A stretch of DNA of 64,000 nt from NCBI RefSeq assembly GCF_900169265.1, contig NZ_FXYX01000006.1, forward strand, positions 82,855 through 146,854. Reading direction: 5' to 3'. This document shows, piece after piece, positions 52,281-61,580 of the stretch. The position numbers and the translations under genes were made by a program. This DNA is from Brevibacterium iodinum ATCC 49514. Its GTDB lineage: Bacteria > Actinomycetota > Actinomycetes > Actinomycetales > Brevibacteriaceae. The stretch's first letter is position 1. Every line of letters starts with the position of its first letter. The notes below the pieces were generated by a model, which was not told the origin of the DNA, made no database searches, and was given only the letters and a program-made list of their open reading frames with translations.

Positions 52281-53318
52281 GTGCCGAGAACACGGACGAC
52301 GAAGCCCATGCTCGTCTGGTCCGCCGTACTGATGGTGTGCGCCCTGCTGTTGAGCGGGTGCGGAACGAACTTCGGCACCACCGACGACGGCAAGCAGCGC
52401 TACCGGTGGAAGATGACGGTGACGACCGGATCGACCTCGACGTGGTACCTCGCGGCGGAGAAGTTCGCCAAGGACCTCGACGAGGAGACCGACGGTCGGA
52501 TCACCATGAAGGTCTTCGGCAGCGAACGCCTCTCTGCAGGTGAGGCCACGGCCGGAGTCGAACAGCTCATGGACGGGGCGAAGGACTTCTCCTACAACTC
52601 GCCGATCATCTACGCCGGCGTCGACCCGCGCTTCGGCGCCGTCACCGCTCCCTTCGTCTTCGACTCCGTCGAGGACGGGCAGACGGCGCTCGCCGGGGCT
52701 GGCGGGGACGTCTACAAGGACTATCTGGCCCAGCGTGGAGTCCACCTGCTCGGCTTCGGGGAATCCGGGATGCGGCAGCTGACGAACACGCATCGGCCCA
52801 TCCACACGCCAGAAGACATGAAGGGCATGAAGTTCCGGATCCCCGGCTTCGGCATGTACACCGACCTCTACCGGCAGATCGGCGCGAACCCGACGACGAT
52901 GCCCTTCGGTGAGGTCTTCACCGCCCTGCAGCAGGGAGCCATCGACGGCCAGGAGAACCCGATTGACGTCATCTACTCGGCGAACCTGCAGGAGGTCCAG
53001 CCGTACCTGACGCTGTGGAACTACTCCTACGACCCGCTCATCCTCGGCATCAACAAGGACCTCTTCGATTCCCTGACGCCCGAGGACCAGAAGCTTGTGA
53101 GCCGTCTGGCCGCAGACGCCAACGAGTTCCAGATCAAGAAGAATCGGGACGGCGAACAGAAGCTCATCGCCGAGCTCAAGGACTCCGGCATGGAGGTCAA
53201 CGAGCTCAGCGACGACGAGAAAGACGCCTTCCGCGAGAAGCTGCAGCCGATCTACGCGAAGTACCGCAAGGTCTGGGGCTCAGACATGTCCGACGCGTTC
53301 ATCCCGAAAGGACTGTGA
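52281..53318 (+). CDS. dctP: TRAP transporter solute-binding lipoprotein (DctP)
   Basis: A GTG start with GGAGG upstream gives 345 residues with the lipobox LLSGC. The DctP fold is evident: MTVTTGSTSTWYLAAEKFAK, MKFRIPGFGMYTDLYRQIGA, and TTMPFGEVFTALQQGAIDGQ, which carries the conserved residues that contact a substrate carboxylate, then ENPIDVIYSANLQEV. It hands a carboxylic acid to the DctQM permease encoded next. Confidence 0.9.
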   Translation: MPRTRTTKPMLVWSAVLMVCALLLSGCGTNFGTTDDGKQRYRWKMTVTTGSTSTWYLAAEKFAKDLDEETDGRITMKVFGSERLSAGEATAGVEQLMDGAKDFSYNSPIIYAGVDPRFGAVTAPFVFDSVEDGQTALAGAGGDVYKDYLAQRGVHLLGFGESGMRQLTNTHRPIHTPEDMKGMKFRIPGFGMYTDLYRQIGANPTTMPFGEVFTALQQGAIDGQENPIDVIYSANLQEVQPYLTLWNYSYDPLILGINKDLFDSLTPEDQKLVSRLAADANEFQIKKNRDGEQKLIAELKDSGMEVNELSDDEKDAFREKLQPIYAKYRKVWGSDMSDAFIPKGL

Positions 53319-53319
53319 G

Positions 53320-53874
53320 ATGAGAATCGTCCGCTTCTTCGAGGACTGGGTCGTCATCCTGTCCTTCGTGATGATCGTGATCGTCACCTTCGTCAACGTG
53401 CTCTCCCGCTACATCTTCAAGGCCTCGCTGGCGTTCTCCGAGGAGATCACGATCAACCTCCTCGTCGTGCTCACGATGATGGGCGCGGTCGTGGGGATCC
53501 GCCTCGGCGCGCATCTCGGCTTCACCTACCTCGTCGAGAACGCGAAGGGCCAGGTCCGCAAGGTCCTGCTGTTCACCGGCACCGCACTCATCGTCGCGTT
53601 CCTCGCCGTGCTCCTCATCTGGGGCGGCGAGATGACGATCGCGCAGGCCATCCGTGGCCGAGCCACCCCGTCGCTGGGCATCCCGCAATGGCTGTTCACG
53701 CTGTCGATTCCCTTGGCCGGGCTGCTCGGAATCATCCGCAGCCTCCAGGCTCTGCGGGTCTCGATGAACGAGGACACCTCGGCCGAAGCAGTCGTCGAAC
53801 GACTCGCCAGCGAAGCAGCACCGACCATCGATTCGTCCGAATTCTCGTCCGAGTCCAAGGGAGGCCGGAAATGA
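53320..53874 (+). CDS. dctQ: TRAP transporter small permease (DctQ)
   Basis: A 184-residue protein with four hydrophobic helices: DWVVILSFVMIVIVTFVNVL, INLLVVLTMMGAVVGIRLGA, VLLFTGTALIVAFLAVLLIW and LFTLSIPLAGLLGIIRSLQA. FSEEITINLLVVL matches the conserved EE region of DctQ proteins. It starts two bases after dctP and overlaps dctM by four bases. Confidence 0.88.
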   Translation: MRIVRFFEDWVVILSFVMIVIVTFVNVLSRYIFKASLAFSEEITINLLVVLTMMGAVVGIRLGAHLGFTYLVENAKGQVRKVLLFTGTALIVAFLAVLLIWGGEMTIAQAIRGRATPSLGIPQWLFTLSIPLAGLLGIIRSLQALRVSMNEDTSAEAVVERLASEAAPTIDSSEFSSESKGGRK

Positions 53875-55356
53875 TCACGCTCCTGCTCTTCGGCAGCTTC
53901 TTCCTGTTCCTCGGCCTCGGCATCCCTGTCGCCTTCGCCCTCGGCCTGGCCGCCGTCGTCACCCTGGTGACCACCGACGGCATCCAAGTCCTCGACGTCG
54001 TGCCGTCGGTGATGTTCCCGTCGATGAGTTCGGGCACGCTGCTGGCGATCCCGTTCTTCATCCTCGCCGGAATCGTCATGCAGTACACCGGCATCTCGCA
54101 GCGGCTCGTCGACCTCGCGTTCCTCATCTTCGGACGCCTGCGCCACGGTCTGGCCGCGGTGACGATCATCTCCGCGTTCTTCTTCTCCGCGATCTCCGGA
54201 TCGGGACCGGCCACCGTGGCCGCGATCGGCGCGATCCTCATCCCCGCGCTCATCCGCAACGGGTACCAGAAGAAGCACGCGGTCTCCCTCGTCGCGGCAT
54301 CGGGTTCGATGGGCATCGTCGTGCCCCCGTCGATCGCGTTCATCGTCTTCGCTGTCGTCGCCGCCGAGTTCGGCAAGATCTCGATCTCCCGCCTCTTCAT
54401 CGCCGGCATCGTGCCCGGCGTGATCATGGCGCTCGCGTTCTTCATCGCCGCCCTGTTCGTGCCCAGAGTGCGTGAACTGGCCGGTCTGCCCGTGAAGACG
54501 ACGACCCCCGCCGAGGCGGCTGTGCAGTCCGGTTCGACCGGATCGTCTACGGGCGGGAAGACTCAGTTGCTGACGTCGGATGGGAAGGCCGCCTCGGCGA
54601 GGTCCGGGGTTTCCGGATCCGGTGTCGGTGGTTCGGGTGCCGTCGGATCCGTGGATCCGACGGCCACGGTCAATCCGGAAGGCGGGTTCGGGGAGATCCT
54701 CACCGCGTTCCTCAAGGCCATCCCCGGGCTGCTCATTCCGGTGATCATCCTTGGCGGAATCTACGGTGGAATCTTCACCCCCCACCGAGGCGGGAGCCGT
54801 GGCCTCGGTGTATGCGCTGGTGGTGGGCGTGTTCGTCTACCGGGAGCTGAAGTTCAAGGACCTGCCGAAGGTGTTCCTCGAGTCCGGGGTCTCGACCGCG
54901 GTCATCATGTTCATCGTCGGCGTGGCGAGCCTGTTCTCCTACGTCATCACCGTCGAAGGGATTGCCGATGCGATCTCGTCGGCCGTGCTCGAGGTGACGG
55001 ACAACAAGTACCTCATCCTCGCGGTCGTCACGGTCATCCTGCTCATCGTCGGTGCTTTCGTCGATGCGATCAGTGCGTTCTACCTGTTCGTGCCGATCCT
55101 TGTGCCGATCCTCATCGGGGTCGGTGTGGACATGACGACGATCGGCGTGTTCATGACCGTCAACCTCGCGATCGGCCTGTTCACCCCGCCGGTCGGGCTC
55201 AACCTGTACGTCGGTGCGGGCATCGGCAAGACGCGTTTGGAAGAGGTCGTGCGCGGAGTCATCCCGTTCCTCGTCTGCGCGATCATCGCCCTGCTGCTCA
55301 TCACCTACATTCCGGCACTGTCGAACTGGCTGCCTGACCTCCTCGGGGTCGGATAG
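53871..55356 (+). pseudogene. dctM: TRAP transporter large permease (DctM), frameshifted
   Basis: From ATG 53871 the frame encodes a normal DctM N-terminal half (SGSGPATVAAIGAILIPALI, GIVVPPSIAFIVFAVVAAEF) as far as GGIYGGIFTP. There a run of six C (54778-54783) puts the sequence one base out of frame. The other frame continues exactly as expected (TEAGAVASVYALVVGVFVYR to the stop at 55356). Removing one C restores a 494-residue protein. A Gly/Ser-rich insert of about 60 residues (near 205-265), unusual for DctM, precedes the break. Real mutation, phase variation or sequencing error are all possible. Confidence 0.85.
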
Positions 55357-55467
55357 CTCGGGCGCTTGGCCGGGGTCGGCGCCTGTGGGTGTCGGCCTCG
55401 GCGGTCGGTCGGAACCGAACCTGGATGTATCTCGCCGTACTCAACTCACACGTTTTCAAGGAGAACA

Positions 55468-56235
55468 ATGGAACCGTATCTGCTCACGAACAAGACCGCG
55501 CTGGTCACCGGTGCCGCGCAGGGAATCGGCTTGGCCATCGCCCGGTCGCTGGCCCGGCGTGGAGCGTCGGTCGGCATCGTCGACCTCAAGGGCGCCGAGG
55601 ATGCCGCCGCCGCATTGGCCGCGGAGTTCCCGGAGCAGCGGTTCGCTGCGTTCTCCCTCGACGTCCGCGACGCCGACGAGGTGACGGCTGCCGTCGGGTC
55701 GTTCGTCGAGACTTTCGGAGGCCTCGACATCCTCGTCAACAATGCGGGCACCGCGGCGCGCGTCGGGATCGATGTGATCACCGCCGAGCAGTGGCAGCGC
55801 GATATCGAGACGAACCTCGGCGGGACGTTCAACTTCATCAAAGCCGCCGTTCACCCGCATATGATCGACGCCGGCAACGGGTCGATCATCAACATCTCCT
55901 CGATCTCCGGAATCAACGGCGGAGCGGTGTCTGATGGTGCGGCCGGTGCTCGGTCAGGGCCGGCGTATTCGGCGAGCAAGGGCGGGATCATCGCCCTGAC
56001 GAAGTGGGTGGCCAAAGAGTACGGACGCAAGGGCATCCGCTGCAACTCGGTGGCACCCGGTCCGGTCGAATCCGCGCTCACTGTCGGCCAGTCGTATGAC
56101 CTCTCAGGGCAGGCGCTCGACCGGATGGGTCAGCCTGCGGAGATCGCCGAGGCGGTCGCCTACTTGGCGACGGACGGCTCAGCGTTCACCACCGGCCAGA
56201 TCCTGCGGGTCGACGGTGGGGCCGTGATGTCCTGA
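55468..56235 (+). CDS. Short-chain dehydrogenase/reductase
   Basis: The ATG at 55468 follows CAAGGAG and gives 255 residues of a classical SDR: ALVTGAAQGIGLAIARSLAR (cofactor loop), IVDLKG with an Asp favouring NAD, LVNNAGTAARVG, SIINISSISG and AYSASKGGIIALTKW (YxxxK), then PVESALTVG and the C-terminal GQILRVDGGAVM. It is the last gene of the operon and is followed by a terminator. It probably acts on the substrate delivered by the TRAP system. Confidence 0.9.
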   Translation: MEPYLLTNKTALVTGAAQGIGLAIARSLARRGASVGIVDLKGAEDAAAALAAEFPEQRFAAFSLDVRDADEVTAAVGSFVETFGGLDILVNNAGTAARVGIDVITAEQWQRDIETNLGGTFNFIKAAVHPHMIDAGNGSIINISSISGINGGAVSDGAAGARSGPAYSASKGGIIALTKWVAKEYGRKGIRCNSVAPGPVESALTVGQSYDLSGQALDRMGQPAEIAEAVAYLATDGSAFTTGQILRVDGGAVMS

Positions 56236-56258
56236 GCTTTTGATCGGCGTGAGCAGTT

Positions 56259-56293
56259 GATCCCCGCACCATCTCTACGACGGTGCGGGGATC
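56259..56293. terminator. Hairpin terminator between convergent genes
   Basis: GATCCCCGCACC (56259-56270) and GGTGCGGGGATC (56282-56293) form a 12-bp perfect stem with an 11-nt loop, 24 bases after the SDR stop and 40 bases from the end of the convergent gene. It can serve both strands. Confidence 0.8.
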
Positions 56294-56332
56294 GTTGTAT
56301 CTGCGGAGCTGGTTGCTTGAGAGTTTCTTCGG

Positions 56333-57247
56333 TCAGTCGGTGCGGCGGACGAAGAGTTCGAAGGTCACCGCGACCGAATTGGCTCCGGGCTTGAGGGTGC
56401 CCGAGCTGACCTCTCCGGCGACGTCGACGACCTCGCCGGAGAGGGCGATCTGCGGAGCTGTGCTCTGTCCGTCGGTCACGGTGCCGCTGAGATGAGTGAA
56501 TTCGACGGCTGGCCACGAGGCGGTGCCGTCGGTGAATACGGCACCGGTCGTGCTGCCGAGGCTCGCCGTCACCTCGGCGGACTCGAAGCCGGCGTTGCGG
56601 CAGATGTCGAGGACCGCCTCGTCGAGGATCTCACCAGGGCGGACACGAGAGACGACGGCATCGGGGGAGGCCGGAGTCTCGGAGGAGGTGGGTGTTGGGG
56701 CGAACGCTGAGAACCCGGTTTCGGGGTCGACCTCGCTGAGGAGCCGCGCATCGGGAAGGGCGAAGAGCCGGATCGTCAGCCCGGACGGCCCCGCCAGGGT
56801 GCCCGGCAGCAGATGCCCGCCTCTGGTGTCGCCGTCGGCAGCGGTCCACGAGGCGTGGATGTGACAGAACGGTGTGTCCTCGCGGAAACCGATCGTTGCG
56901 GACGCATGTCGAAGTTCCGTGGGGGATTCGACCCGGAATGCCTCGGTGAACGACATGGGGTGCTCGGCGTCCTCACCGTAGGCGGGATGGACATAGTCGG
57001 TATGGCCGAACTGACCGGAGACGAATTCGGCCATGATGCCGGAAACGGAGAAGTCGGTCAGTGACCGCTCGAGCGCAGCGAAGAGGTCCGTGCCCTCTGA
57101 GAGTTCGATGACGTGCTCGGTGCAGCGGGTCGGGACGGAGACGATGCGTGGGTTCTGCTGTGGGCCCGCGTGGATGACTGCGGTTCCCGGTGCTTTGAGT
57201 GGAAAAGTCGGCTGCCGCAATGCTGTCGAATCTGCTCCGTTGCTCAT
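56333..57247 (-). CDS. PPC/DUF296 (PD1-like) domain protein
   Basis: A 304-residue protein with probably two PPC modules. The first has FCHIHASWTAADGDTRGGHL then LPGTLA, the HxH...GGHL motif of PD1-like PPC proteins; the second, from about residue 200 (VRPGEILDEAVLDICRNAGF), is more divergent. Small stand-alone PPC proteins form trimers, and the histidines may bind metal. The function of bacterial members is not established. Confidence 0.65.
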   Translation of the reverse strand: MSNGADSTALRQPTFPLKAPGTAVIHAGPQQNPRIVSVPTRCTEHVIELSEGTDLFAALERSLTDFSVSGIMAEFVSGQFGHTDYVHPAYGEDAEHPMSFTEAFRVESPTELRHASATIGFREDTPFCHIHASWTAADGDTRGGHLLPGTLAGPSGLTIRLFALPDARLLSEVDPETGFSAFAPTPTSSETPASPDAVVSRVRPGEILDEAVLDICRNAGFESAEVTASLGSTTGAVFTDGTASWPAVEFTHLSGTVTDGQSTAPQIALSGEVVDVAGEVSSGTLKPGANSVAVTFELFVRRTD

Positions 57248-57310
57248 GTTCTGATTATCGTCGGTGGTCAGGGTCGGTGTCGCTGAGAATCCATGGGGTG
57301 GAACGTGAAC

Positions 57311-58780
57311 TCAGGCGTTCGACGGCATGGTGTCGGCGGCCCGGATGCGCCGCAGCATGATCACAGCACAAAGGATGCCGATGCCGCCGAGGACGGCGAG
57401 TCCGGCACCCATCGTCATGGCTCCGGCGGCACCTGGGCCGCCGAGCGCAACGAGCACACCGACGAGTGTCGAGGCGATCGTGTTGCTGATGAGCTCGGCC
57501 GTGCCGAGACCGGCCGCCGCCTTCGACCCTTCGATCGGGTCGTCGCTGCTGCTCATCGCCGCCACATTGAGGTGAGGGAAGGCGACGCCGATGCCTGAAC
57601 CTGCGAGGATGAGGCTTCCGGCCCAGACCCAAGCGATCCAGTCCGCATCGACGAACTGCGTGGCTGCATAGATGACCAATCCTGAGGTGAGGAGGACGGG
57701 GCCCATTGCCATCAGCCGGCGACTGGTCTGCGGATCGTCGACGCTTGCGCTGAACAGCTGGACGAAGCTCCACCCCACCGAGATGGTCACCCCGAATACG
57801 GCCGCCAAGAGCGGGGACATGCCGATGAGGTCCTGTCCGAATTTCGGTAAGAAGATCTCGACCATCGCCGCAGAGCTGAGAATGCCCATGACGAGGTAGA
57901 TCCACTTGAGCGGATTGCCTCGTTGGTAGGTGATGTGGGGGAGGACCGGGGAACCGGCGGAGCGATCAACAGCGATGAAGGCCGCGATGAGTGCCGTACC
58001 TGCGATCAGCGCGATGGTCGTCGGCCAGCCTGTGGGAACCACTGCGGCAATGCTGAAGGCGGCAGCGGCGAGGACCAGCATCGTCAGTGAGGGGACCGGA
58101 AGCCGACCGAAGTTCCGGTCGCGGGGCGCCTGACGAGGAAGGCTGCGCAGCGCCATGAGGCCGAGGGCGACCGACATCAGCGTCAGGAGTCCGAAGGCCC
58201 CGCGCCAGAAATCAATCTGGGCGAAGATGCCGCCGACAGCGGGTCCGAAGAGCGTGCCGAGACCCCACATTGCCGAGACCAGTCCCGTCGCCCGAGTCCA
58301 CAGGTGTCGGGGCAGCGCATCCCGGATGACCGAGTAGCTGAGCCCGGCGAGCAGACCCCCGCCGAAGCCTTGGAGGATGCGGGTGGCGACGAGCAGCTCC
58401 ATGGAAGGGGCGAGGGCTGCGCCGAGTGAGCCTGCGGCAAAGAGGGCGAACGCGAGCAGGTACGCCCATGCCGCCCCCAGCGAAGCGAGCACTCGGGCGA
58501 CGAGCATCGAGGCGAACACAGAGGCGACGAGGAATGCCGTCGTCACCCATGCGAAGAACTCCTGTCCGCCGATGTCCGCGATCGCCGACGGCAGGAGGGC
58601 CGCGGTGACGAAGGTGTTCATCGCGAACACCGCGATGCCGCCGGCGAGGACGAGCGAAGCGGACGCATGTTCGGCGCTGAAGAGCTCGCTCCAGCTGCCG
58701 GAAGCCCTGGCCGCAGTGCCGCCGGAGGCAGGGGCAGCGGACGGGAGCTGAGAAGAGGGACTCTCGGGGTCGTCGCGCAT
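57311..58780 (-). CDS. MFS transporter, DHA2-like drug exporter type
   Basis: A 489-residue transporter with 12-14 helices after a 35-residue soluble N-terminus. MFS motifs: ATRILQGFGGGLLAGLSYSV (antiporter motif region), ALPRHLWTRATGLVSAMWGL and GTLFGPAVGGIFAQIDFWRG. This fits proton-driven exporters of the DHA2 group; substrates are unknown. Its last codons (MPSNA) and flanking bases repeat in the next upstream gene on the strand (YoaK-like), which begins 87 bp away. Confidence 0.82.
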   Translation of the reverse strand: MRDDPESPSSQLPSAAPASGGTAARASGSWSELFSAEHASASLVLAGGIAVFAMNTFVTAALLPSAIADIGGQEFFAWVTTAFLVASVFASMLVARVLASLGAAWAYLLAFALFAAGSLGAALAPSMELLVATRILQGFGGGLLAGLSYSVIRDALPRHLWTRATGLVSAMWGLGTLFGPAVGGIFAQIDFWRGAFGLLTLMSVALGLMALRSLPRQAPRDRNFGRLPVPSLTMLVLAAAAFSIAAVVPTGWPTTIALIAGTALIAAFIAVDRSAGSPVLPHITYQRGNPLKWIYLVMGILSSAAMVEIFLPKFGQDLIGMSPLLAAVFGVTISVGWSFVQLFSASVDDPQTSRRLMAMGPVLLTSGLVIYAATQFVDADWIAWVWAGSLILAGSGIGVAFPHLNVAAMSSSDDPIEGSKAAAGLGTAELISNTIASTLVGVLVALGGPGAAGAMTMGAGLAVLGGIGILCAVIMLRRIRAADTMPSNA

Positions 58781-58866
58781 AATCGCTACCTTAGAGCCTC
58801 AAACGAACTCGACGTCAAGAGAGGCGGAGAACCGGCGGGGGCCGATCGCTTCGGCGCAATCGGAAC

Positions 58867-59568
58867 TCAGGCGTTCGACGGAACGGGGTCGGCCGCCTCG
58901 GCGCGGGTTCGTCTCTTCTTCTCGCCGAGGTGGCCGATCACGGCTGCGGCGGCGATCATGACGGCGACGAGCGCGATGCCGATCCACTGATTGAGCATGA
59001 GCGTGGCGGCACCGGCCAGCGCGCCGATGAGGATGAGGACGACGGCGAGGGCTCGTCGGATCCAGCGGACGTTGTCACCGCCGGCCAGGCTCGAATCGGC
59101 GGCGAGGCCGACGATCGTCGAGGTCACGACGACGGTGGTGACGTCGGCGATCTTCATCTTCCGGGCCGCGGCAGCCTGTGCACCCATGAGCGCCGACAGG
59201 GCTGAGGTGAAGATCGTCCCGGCCAGGCCGATCTCGGGGTCGGGGACGACGGCGACGTAGATACACAGTGCGGCACAGCCGACGGCGACGCCGGAGAAGA
59301 TCACGGTCGTCCGGTGGTGCCAATTCTCGCCGATGTCGCCGAGGATGCGACCCGACAGTGCAGCACCGACCATGAAGAACACGAGCGCGAGGGCAGGCCG
59401 GAGGACGGGAACGCCGTCGGCGCCGGCGAGGCCCATGCCGAGGATGACGACGTTGCCGGTCATATTGCCGGTGAAGACCTTGTCGAAGCCGAGGTAGCCG
59501 ATGGCGTCGACCATGCCGGTCGAAAAGGTCAGCAGCAGGAGCATGGCCAGGTCGAGGCGACGAGTCAT
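58867..59568 (-). CDS. YoaK (DUF1275) family membrane protein
   Basis: The ATG at 59568 follows GGAAAGGA and gives 233 residues. The family N-terminus is clear: STGMVDAIGYLGFDKVFTGN then MTGNVVILGMG. About six helices follow, with AQAAAARKMKIADVTTVVVT as a second conserved block and a basic tail. DUF1275 proteins are presumed small-molecule or ion carriers of unknown specificity. Confidence 0.88.
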   Translation of the reverse strand: MTRRLDLAMLLLLTFSTGMVDAIGYLGFDKVFTGNMTGNVVILGMGLAGADGVPVLRPALALVFFMVGAALSGRILGDIGENWHHRTTVIFSGVAVGCAALCIYVAVVPDPEIGLAGTIFTSALSALMGAQAAAARKMKIADVTTVVVTSTIVGLAADSSLAGGDNVRWIRRALAVVLILIGALAGAATLMLNQWIGIALVAVMIAAAAVIGHLGEKKRRTRAEAADPVPSNA

Positions 59569-59628
59569 GGTGTCCTTTCCGGGCGAGTGGAGCCGGCGGC
59601 AGTGCCGGAATGTCGCCATGAGGGGTAA

Positions 59629-59640
59629 TTTGTATACAAA
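59629..59640. promoter_or_regulatory. GntR/FCD-type palindromic operator
   Basis: TTTGTATACAAA is a perfect 12-bp palindrome of the TTGTATACAA type bound by many FCD regulators. It lies 61 bp upstream of the divergent YoaK-like gene and 133 bp before the gamma-glutamyltransferase gene, whose downstream partner encodes an FCD regulator. Confidence 0.6.
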
Positions 59641-59772
59641 ACTGTAATCAGGTGACGGTTGGCGTGCAATTGAGGGGCAACCGGAATTGTCCGGGTATCG
59701 TCGTTATCGACAGCTGACCAAGGCCTGCACGCCGAAACACGCTCAGCTGACCACTGCCGAAGGACTTCGCTC

Positions 59773-61578
59773 ATGACCTTTACCCCGCCGCCAGCTTTCA
59801 CCACGCGCCCCACCCTCGAGGGGCACTTCGGGATGGCGGCATCGACGCACTGGTTGGCCACAGGGACGTCGCAGGCGGTGCTCGAACGCGGCGGGAACGC
59901 CTTCGATGCTGCCGTCGCCGGAGCCTTCGTCCTCCACGTCGTCGAACCCCACCTCAACGGACCGGGCGGTGACATGACCGGGCTCTTCGCCACTGCCGCA
60001 GAGCCCTCCCGACCACGGGTGATGATGGGCCAAGGGCCGGCTCCGGCCGCGGCAACGATCGAGCATTTCCGCGGCGAGGGCCTCGATATGGTTCCCGGCT
60101 CCGGGGCTCTCGCCGCCGCCGTTCCCGGAGCCGTCGACTCGTGGCTCAACCTGCTCGAACACCACGGGACGTGGGAGCTCGCCGATGTCCTCGACTTCGC
60201 CATCGACTACGCCGACGACGGGCATCCGATCCTCGCCCGAGCAGCCGGGACGATCGCGAAGGTCAGCGAACTCTTCATTGAGCACTGGCCGACCTCGGTC
60301 GCACAGTGGATGCCCGAAGGTCGAGTTCCCGAAGCCGGCGAGCTGGTGTTCAACCACGCCTACGCCGATGTGCTGCGCAGGCTCATCGCCGCCGGTGACG
60401 GCACTGGGACGCGGGAAGAGCGGATTCGAGCGGCCCGTCAGGGGTGGAAGTCCGGATTCGTTGCACAGGCGATCACCGACTTCATCACCACCGCGCATAG
60501 ACACTCGACCGGGGGCGACCACGCCGGAGTCATGACGTTGGAGGACATTTCCGCCTTCGACGCTGGTTTCGAAGACCCCGTCACCATTGACTTCCGCGGA
60601 TATCAGGTCGCGAAGATCGGCGCCTGGGGTCAAGGTCCGGTGCTGCTGCAGACCCTGAAGATCCTCGGGGGCTTCGACGACGAAAGACTGGACCCGTCGA
60701 CCGAGATCGGAGCGCACACGATCCTCGAGGCACTCAAGCTGGCGATGGCCGACCGTGACACCTATTACGGCGATGCCGACGTCGATCTCGACTGGCTGCT
60801 CAGCGACTCCTATGCGGCCTCCCGACGAGAACTCATCACCGAGCAGGCATCGACGGAATTCCGGCCCGGTCTCGGCCGGGACGGTGCGGAGCCCGTCTTC
60901 ACCACCCCGCTCATTCCCGAAGGTGATGACAAAGAAGCGCTGATCAAAGCCGGCATCGGGGAGCCGACCGTACAGAAGAACGGCGTCAACAACGGCGACA
61001 CCTGCCACCTCGACGTCGTCGATCGGTGGGGCAATATGATCTCGGCGACCCCGTCCGGAGGGTGGCTGCAATCCTCGCCGACCGTCCCCGGGCTCGGATT
61101 CTGCCTCGGGACCCGGCTGCAGATGACGTGGCTCGACGAGGCGGCCCCCTCGGCACTGCGCCCGGGCAAGCGTCCGCGCACGACATTGACCCCGACCTTG
61201 ATCTCCAAAGATGGGCAGCCGATCATCGCTCTCGGCTCACCCGGCGGTGACCAGCAGGAACAGTGGCAACTGCTGCTGATCCTGCGCATGCTCGTCGGCG
61301 GCTACCGCGCGCAGGAGGCCATCGATGCACCGGCACTGCACACGACGTCGTTGGCGGGATCGTTCTGGCCACGTACCTGGGTTCCGGGTGGGGCGGTCGT
61401 CGAGGACCGCCTCGGCGAGGATGTCATCAGCGGACTCATCGCCCGCGGTCACAACGTGACCAGGGCGGGGGATTGGGAGCTCGGCAGGCTGTCGTGCGTG
61501 ACTCGGGATCCGGCGACGGGGCGGCTGAGCGCCGGAGCGAATCCGCGTGGGGCGCAGGGTTATGCGGCGGGGAGATGA
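59773..61578 (+). CDS. Gamma-glutamyltransferase family protein
   Basis: A 601-residue Ntn-hydrolase precursor. It lacks a recognisable signal peptide (MTFTPPPAFTTRPTLEGHFG). AVLERGGNAFDAAVAGAFVL is the family N-terminus. The autoprocessing site is VNNGDTCHLDVVDRWGNMIS with Thr410 as nucleophile of the small subunit; Cys replaces the more usual Thr/Ser after it. GGWLQSSPTVPGLGFCLGTR and GSPGGDQQEQWQL are the substrate region. A cytosolic form is likely, perhaps acting on gamma-glutamyl compounds or cyclic amides. Its stop lies three bases before the start of the GntR gene. Confidence 0.88.
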   Translation: MTFTPPPAFTTRPTLEGHFGMAASTHWLATGTSQAVLERGGNAFDAAVAGAFVLHVVEPHLNGPGGDMTGLFATAAEPSRPRVMMGQGPAPAAATIEHFRGEGLDMVPGSGALAAAVPGAVDSWLNLLEHHGTWELADVLDFAIDYADDGHPILARAAGTIAKVSELFIEHWPTSVAQWMPEGRVPEAGELVFNHAYADVLRRLIAAGDGTGTREERIRAARQGWKSGFVAQAITDFITTAHRHSTGGDHAGVMTLEDISAFDAGFEDPVTIDFRGYQVAKIGAWGQGPVLLQTLKILGGFDDERLDPSTEIGAHTILEALKLAMADRDTYYGDADVDLDWLLSDSYAASRRELITEQASTEFRPGLGRDGAEPVFTTPLIPEGDDKEALIKAGIGEPTVQKNGVNNGDTCHLDVVDRWGNMISATPSGGWLQSSPTVPGLGFCLGTRLQMTWLDEAAPSALRPGKRPRTTLTPTLISKDGQPIIALGSPGGDQQEQWQLLLILRMLVGGYRAQEAIDAPALHTTSLAGSFWPRTWVPGGAVVEDRLGEDVISGLIARGHNVTRAGDWELGRLSCVTRDPATGRLSAGANPRGAQGYAAGR

Positions 61579-61580
61579 CC

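Noticed and set aside
53526..54785. 419-codon minus-strand frame opposite dctQM
   Set aside because: Highly charged repetitive composition, antisense to recognised TRAP permeases.
53871..55356. Programmed frameshift in dctM
   Set aside because: A C6 run alone, without a stimulatory structure or stop at the shift, is better explained by an indel; kept only as an alternative.
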